This document shows, piece by piece, positions 19,962 to 22,809 of a DNA stretch of 22,809 nucleotides. Each line of letters begins with the position of its first letter. Position 1 is the first letter of the stretch. The stretch covers positions 1-22,809 of IMG/VR virus record IMGVR_UViG_3300025674_000429; one strand, given 5' to 3'. Source of the stretch: a virus. A program made the translations under genes and the position numbers. The notes under the pieces were generated by a model. The model made no database searches. It was not told the DNA's origin and saw only the letters and a program-made list of their open reading frames with translations.

Positions 19962-20715
19962 ACTTCTTCCTCAAGTAGTTCAGGGATACAGGCATCTCAT
20001 CGCACTGTCCATCGTTGACCTCGTGCAGCATCCAGATACCACGCCAGCTACTGTTGGTCTGGGCAGTCAGGTATTCCTCATCGTGCTGATAGAAGATACC
20101 AGCGAACAGGCCGATCATGGGCTTCATATCTGCTCTGTTGGCAAAGGCAATGTCCCTGTCCTGAACGTGGCCCATCACGCAGCTCATATGCTTCTTGGAT
20201 AGCATCAGCTTGGCACTCGATACAGGGCGACCCATTATGCCACTGGTGAAGTAGTGCGAGTATGCAATGCCGTCGATCACCACAACGTCTAGGAACCCAT
20301 GCACCTCCCAGCCCATATGCTCCAACTCAAAGTCATCATAGCTAATCAGACCCTCTAGCTTGGCATCATCCTCGATGGCTCTCTCAATGCGTTGCTCATG
20401 GTTGCCCAAGCAGAACACCAGTCGGGGCTTCCAGGTCTTATCCTTGTTGCGCTTCAACCTATCCTGCTCTTTCCAGATAGGCTTCATAAACTCTTGCATC
20501 CCCTTGATGCCAGCCTCAATATCATCATTGTATCTGCGGCCTTCAAAGGACTTCTTGCCTATGTCCCAGCTTGAGAGCGAGGGCATATCCCAGTGATCAC
20601 CGATGTGAATGATTACATCTGGCTTCTTCTCTACTGCATACTGTCCTGCCCATCTTAGGTGTTCCATCTTCGAGCCTGGCTTCACCTGAGTGTCAGGGAT
20701 AATCATGTGCTTCAT
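19948..20715 (-). CDS. Calcineurin-like metallophosphoesterase
   Basis: This 255-aa phosphoesterase of the metallophosphatase superfamily has I-P-D-T-Q (6-10, where the usual D-x-H is D-x-Q), H-I-G-D-H-W-D (37-43), C-L-G-N-H-E-Q-R (102-109), S-H-Y (153-155) and M-G-H (181-183), giving the metal ligands Asp8, Asp40, Asn105, and His residues. The Gln at position 10 is a recurring variant in phage members. The substrate is not evident; a nuclease or nucleotide phosphodiesterase acting with the recombination genes is possible. GGAGGAAG precedes the ATG. A terminator lies 27-46 nt upstream of the ATG, so it may depend on readthrough. Confidence 0.85.
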   Translation of the reverse strand: MKHMIIPDTQVKPGSKMEHLRWAGQYAVEKKPDVIIHIGDHWDMPSLSSWDIGKKSFEGRRYNDDIEAGIKGMQEFMKPIWKEQDRLKRNKDKTWKPRLVFCLGNHEQRIERAIEDDAKLEGLISYDDFELEHMGWEVHGFLDVVVIDGIAYSHYFTSGIMGRPVSSAKLMLSKKHMSCVMGHVQDRDIAFANRADMKPMIGLFAGIFYQHDEEYLTAQTNSSWRGIWMLHEVNDGQCDEMPVSLNYLRKKYERK

Positions 20716-20739
20716 ACTTCCTCCATGTTCTAAATAGAC

Positions 20740-20762
20740 AAAAGCCCCAATGAAGGGGCTTA
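20740..20762 (-). terminator. Terminator on the - strand upstream of the phosphoesterase gene
   Basis: Read on the - strand: AAGCCCC, a 6-nt loop (TTCATT), GGGGCTT, followed by TTGTC, giving a run of four T from the stem end. The stem bases are 20761-20755 and 20748-20742. The left arm includes part of the TAA of the 22-aa gene. Stem quality is good but the T-run is short. Confidence 0.7.
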
Positions 20763-20828
20763 GGTCAGGTCTTGGTAGGCTACAGCGGCAAGGCCCAGTA
20801 ACACTACAATGATAGCGATGGTAGTCAT
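20760..20828 (-). CDS. 22-aa hydrophobic peptide
   Basis: A tiny reading frame runs from ATG 20828 to TAA 20762-20760. It encodes MTTIAIIVVLLGLAAVAYQD plus L-T, almost entirely one membrane helix (residues 3-17). It has a putative promoter 29 nt upstream and a terminator overlapping its stop, forming an isolated mini-unit. The ribosome site is weak (GAGA). It may be a membrane toxin-like or exclusion peptide, or a leader; no homologue is recognised. A hydrophobic 22-mer can arise by chance, so confidence is moderate to low. Confidence 0.4.
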   Translation of the reverse strand: MTTIAIIVVLLGLAAVAYQDLT

Positions 20829-20856
20829 GGTGGTCTCGGAAGTCTTATGAGGCCCG

Positions 20857-20862
20857 ATTATA
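20857..20862 (-). promoter_or_regulatory. Putative - strand promoter of the 22-aa unit
   Basis: TATAATCGGG on the - strand (TATAAT at 20862-20857) in a gene-free gap. The 17-nt-spaced -35 candidate TACATA matches 3 of 6. The predicted start is about 20-22 nt upstream of ATG 20828. It shares nine identical bases with the sites at 1212 and 19745. Confidence 0.45.
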
Positions 20863-20911
20863 TGCTGACCAGCGCATTCTATGTAGTGATAAATACTCAT
20901 GGGTATTATGC

Positions 20912-21025
20912 CTATTTCTTATTCCGCTGTTCCCATTCTTTCTGCTTGTCCATCGTAATCAGAACGATGCCAGTGATAACCACACCGAACGCTATGATTA
21001 GGATGCCAGATATTAAACCTTCCAT
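20912..21025 (-). CDS. 37-aa single-pass membrane protein
   Basis: ATG 21025 overlaps the TAA of the SSB-like gene by 1 nt (TAATG), and the frame ends at TAG 20914-20912. The protein starts MEGLISGILIIAFGVVITGI, then V-L-I-T-M, and ends in the charged D-K-Q-K-E-W-E-Q-R-N-K-K. It is one membrane helix (about 4-25) with a charged, probably cytoplasmic or coiled tail. No family is recognised. Membrane exclusion, antiholin or anchoring functions are possible, but only the topology is seen. Translational coupling to the upstream gene is the main evidence that it is real. Confidence 0.6.
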   Translation of the reverse strand: MEGLISGILIIAFGVVITGIVLITMDKQKEWEQRNKK

Positions 21026-21315
21026 TAGAATGGAATGTCTTCATCGAGGGCTTCCTGCTTTGCCTTACCTTTAGCAGGGGCGGCATCACCATCAGTGAAG
21101 AACACCTTTACGTTACCAAGGATAGGGGTTTGTACGCCCTTCTCACGCTCCTCGGCTGTGGTTGCCTGGGAGATAAAACCATTGTTCTCATACTGGTCTT
21201 GCTCCGCAGTATCAAAGAAAGTAGTCAGGTCGAGATAGGTTCCTTTCTCCCCTTCATACAGTCGCGCTTTGTCGATCTTCTTAACGTCGATCTTTACACT
21301 CAATCCAACTTTCAT
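21025..21315 (-). CDS. Phage single-stranded DNA-binding protein (SSB-like)
   Basis: This 96-aa protein has M-K-V-G-L-S-V-K-I-D-V-K-K-I-D-K, then Y-E-G-E-K-G-T-Y-L-D-L-T-T-F-F-D, N-G-F-I-S-Q-A-T, and T-P-I-L-G-N-V-K-V-F-F, a short OB-like beta core. A flexible Ala/Lys linker follows, and the C-terminal D-E-D-I-P-F tip is the canonical SSB interaction tail. It protects single strands and recruits partners during recombination and replication. It is coupled to the exonuclease gene by an ATGA overlap. The compact size is normal for phage SSBs of this kind. The acidic tip is the decisive evidence. Confidence 0.82.
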   Translation of the reverse strand: MKVGLSVKIDVKKIDKARLYEGEKGTYLDLTTFFDTAEQDQYENNGFISQATTAEEREKGVQTPILGNVKVFFTDGDAAPAKGKAKQEALDEDIPF

Positions 21316-21908
21316 ACTAACCTCTCAGTTTCACTTACTATTGTTTCAACAGCAGCTTGGACTTGCTCTGCCATCGCTTCGATAAACTTCTCATTGCGCT
21401 CCATGCGTACCAGCAGGTGTGGCATCTCTGGATGGTAACTCATAAAGTCCCACCACTCTCTCCCTGTTATCCACATACAACCCTGCACTTGCTGGTAATA
21501 CTTGGATGGTACTTTGCCAGCCCGCAGGTAGGATACATGGACGCTGTCAGACGGACATTTTATCTCAAGGCCACCGCTGTCTCCAACCAGTCCATCAGGG
21601 CTACAGCCGAACTCACCACTATCATCCAGGATGAAGCCTGTCTCTACCACCTCATACTCGGTGATAAACTCATAGGCTGATCTGGCCTCTGGCTCCAGCA
21701 TTGTCCCTCTCTCCATATGCTCATTGGTATAGAAGGGTTTACTGCGGCCAGTCAATCTCTCGGCAATCATCTCATTGATGTAATACTCTGCCGATGTGGA
21801 TGGCTTACCTTTGGCTGTTACCAGCTTGGAGAACATGGACGCTGATGGCCTACCCAGTCTTGAGGCAAGCCATTCAGGTGATCCTTGTTCGTGATCTAGG
21901 ATGATCAT
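21312..21908 (-). CDS. YqaJ-type exonuclease (lambda Exo-like)
   Basis: This 198-aa protein is the nuclease partner of an annealase. The N-terminus has E-Q-G-S-P-E-W-L-A-S-R-L-G-R-P-S-A-S, the standard YqaJ opening, and G-T-M-L-E-P-E-A at 68-75. The catalytic set is S-P-D-G-L-V-G (Asp105), L-E-I-K-C-P (Glu115, Lys117), then Y-Y-Q-Q-V-Q (137-142). It resects 5' ends of double-stranded DNA to leave 3' tails for ERF. The length is typical. It overlaps ERF by 4 nt and the SSB-like gene by 4 nt. Confidence 0.92.
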   Translation of the reverse strand: MIILDHEQGSPEWLASRLGRPSASMFSKLVTAKGKPSTSAEYYINEMIAERLTGRSKPFYTNEHMERGTMLEPEARSAYEFITEYEVVETGFILDDSGEFGCSPDGLVGDSGGLEIKCPSDSVHVSYLRAGKVPSKYYQQVQGCMWITGREWWDFMSYHPEMPHLLVRMERNEKFIEAMAEQVQAAVETIVSETERLV

Positions 21909-22474
21909 TTAATCTTGGCCTTGAGGGTGGCAACTGCTCTGTTGTAATCAACAGCTAACATAGTGTCCACAGACTTCGCCTTGAAGTAGGCCAAGAACTT
22001 CTTAACATCAGCACCAGACTCTTCAAGCAGTGATTTAATATGCTCCGCTTTAGAGTCAGCGATCACTTCGTTGGCATCATCACCTCTGAGCATTGCGGCT
22101 TCGGCATCATCATCAGCAGTAGGGATACCTGCGATTGACTGTAGGGCATAACGCCTTGCATAAGTAATGGCAGAGCCAGCAGCTTGTGGGTCGCGCTTAA
22201 CTATTGGCAGGTAGTATTCCTGCTCCAGCCATTCGCCACTGGTGTGCATTAGCCTGGTGATTACACCAATGCCATGCTCGTTGGTTACTGGGAACTGAGT
22301 GTAGCTGAGACCATTATCAGTGAAAGGCTGTTTGATAGCCTTGATAACAGATGTCAGGTCAGCATAGCTAGACTTGAAGAAAGGGTTGGCACTGTCCTTA
22401 ACAGCACCACCCATGGTTGCCTGAGCACTACACAATGCTTCGGCAAGGTTTTTAATTGACTCACTACTATTCAT
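21905..22474 (-). CDS. erf: ERF-family recombinase (single-strand annealing protein)
   Basis: This 189-aa protein carries the ERF motif set: I-K-N-L-A-E-A-L-C-S-A-Q (7-18), N-P-F-F-K-S-S-Y-A-D-L (30-40), V-I-K-A-I-K-Q-P-F (43-51), G-L-S-Y-T-Q-F-P (55-62), and A-I-T-Y-A-R-R-Y-A-L (102-111), followed by D-D-D-A-E. ERF proteins anneal homologous single strands and can circularise or repair phage genomes. Together with YqaJ and SSB it forms a complete Red-type system. A GGAG site precedes the ATG. The gene is 1 nt downstream of the preceding stop. Confidence 0.92.
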   Translation of the reverse strand: MNSSESIKNLAEALCSAQATMGGAVKDSANPFFKSSYADLTSVIKAIKQPFTDNGLSYTQFPVTNEHGIGVITRLMHTSGEWLEQEYYLPIVKRDPQAAGSAITYARRYALQSIAGIPTADDDAEAAMLRGDDANEVIADSKAEHIKSLLEESGADVKKFLAYFKAKSVDTMLAVDYNRAVATLKAKIK

Positions 22475-22475
22475 A

Positions 22476-22688
22476 TTAGACTCCGTATTCAGTGTATTTA
22501 TCGTATGTCATTCCAGCCGCTTCCATCATTGCTTCGACAGAGTGGGCAGTCATACATTCTTGCTTTGCATAGACTGTGGCGTAGCCATTGTAGTATGCCT
22601 CACATTCATCAGTCCTGCACTCATACCCCATCAGGGCATCGTACTCGCCAAGCTCATAGGCGTTGGCATCATTCATGGTCTTCAACAT
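22476..22688 (-). CDS. Acidic small protein, function unknown
   Basis: This 70-aa protein is rich in Tyr, Glu, Asp and Met. It has four Cys-free helices or loops punctuated by Y-E-C-R-T-D-E-C-E-A-Y-Y and A-K-Q-E-C-M. Its ATG overlaps the TAA of the incoming gene (TAATG), which supports the first Met (22688) over the internal Met at 22676. No family is recognised. An acidic small protein at the front of a recombination operon may be a host-inhibitor or nuclease inhibitor, but this is only context. It lies 1 nt upstream of ERF. Confidence 0.55.
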   Translation of the reverse strand: MLKTMNDANAYELGEYDALMGYECRTDECEAYYNGYATVYAKQECMTAHSVEAMMEAAGMTYDKYTEYGV

Positions 22689-22809
22689 TATGCATACCTC
22701 GCGTAGTCGCGCTCACCATAATGATATCCCCACACCTCGTCAACCTTTTCACGCAGGGTAGACTCTAGGTACAGGTAGATGGCATCACGCAGTTTGTAGT
22801 CAAAGCCAG
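22688..22809 (-). CDS. Unidentified protein, C-terminal fragment
   Basis: The frame is open from the right edge of the window to TAA 22690-22688, giving 39 complete codons. The visible end reads GFDYKLRDAIYLYLESTLRE, then K-V-D-E-V-W-G-Y-H-Y-G-E-R-D-Y-A-R-Y-A. It looks helical and charged. The start is outside the window, so no assignment can be made. Its 3' end overlaps the 70-aa gene by 1 nt, which makes it part of the same operon. Confidence 0.6.
   Translation of the reverse strand, partial: GFDYKLRDAIYLYLESTLREKVDEVWGYHYGERDYARYA

Noticed and set aside
20847-21074. A 75-codon + strand frame in the gap upstream of the 22-aa gene
   Set aside because: It is antisense to the coupled 37-aa gene and the SSB 3' end, with no ribosome site. 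The - strand reading is better supported.

Overview
The window is the right-hand part of a podovirus (short-tailed dsDNA phage) genome. The + strand carries a T7-like virion and lysis block from the portal C-terminus (1) to an M15 endolysin (18910). The - strand carries a DNA-metabolism operon read from the right edge down to 18901. The two blocks converge and overlap by 10 bp. No integrase, repressor, RNA polymerase or terminase is visible. The best-recognised parts (T7-type adaptor, nozzle and ejection proteins, Bbp19-like protein, DUF3310, lysine-rich mini-proteins) suggest a marine or environmental lytic podovirus. The codon bias of the capsid gene suggests a fast-growing, probably gammaproteobacterial host. 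The host call is inference.

Layout of the + strand: portal end, Bbp19-like protein and scaffold; then a capsid-only transcription unit (promoter, structured leader, major capsid protein, small decoration-like protein, strong terminator). Next come adaptor (gp11-like), nozzle (gp12-like, with two inserted beta domains) and four ejection-type proteins (gp14-, gp15- and gp16-like, the last split over two genes). A second promoter precedes a small protein resembling the GTA head-spike base, a LamG-like lectin protein, an 84-aa protein and a beta-helix tailspike. The lysis region has a class II holin, a 3TM-type holin, two exported proteins, a membrane-anchored coiled-coil protein, a 68-aa protein and the endolysin.

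Layout of the - strand, in transcription order from the right edge: an unidentified partial gene, a 70-aa acidic protein, ERF recombinase, YqaJ exonuclease, SSB-like protein and a 37-aa membrane peptide. A mini-unit follows (promoter, 22-aa hydrophobic peptide, terminator), then a metallophosphoesterase, DUF3310 and four very basic mini-proteins. ERF, YqaJ and SSB form a Red-type recombination set. Most genes in both blocks overlap by 1 to 14 nt, which implies translational coupling.

Most interesting: a promoter whose -10 box lies inside a terminator-like hairpin upstream of the capsid gene; the same nine bases TATAATCGG at three intergenic sites; a candidate head-spike or lectin module; domain insertions in the nozzle and tailspike; and several tiny coupled genes. 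No tRNA, rRNA, CRISPR array, IS element or attachment site was seen.
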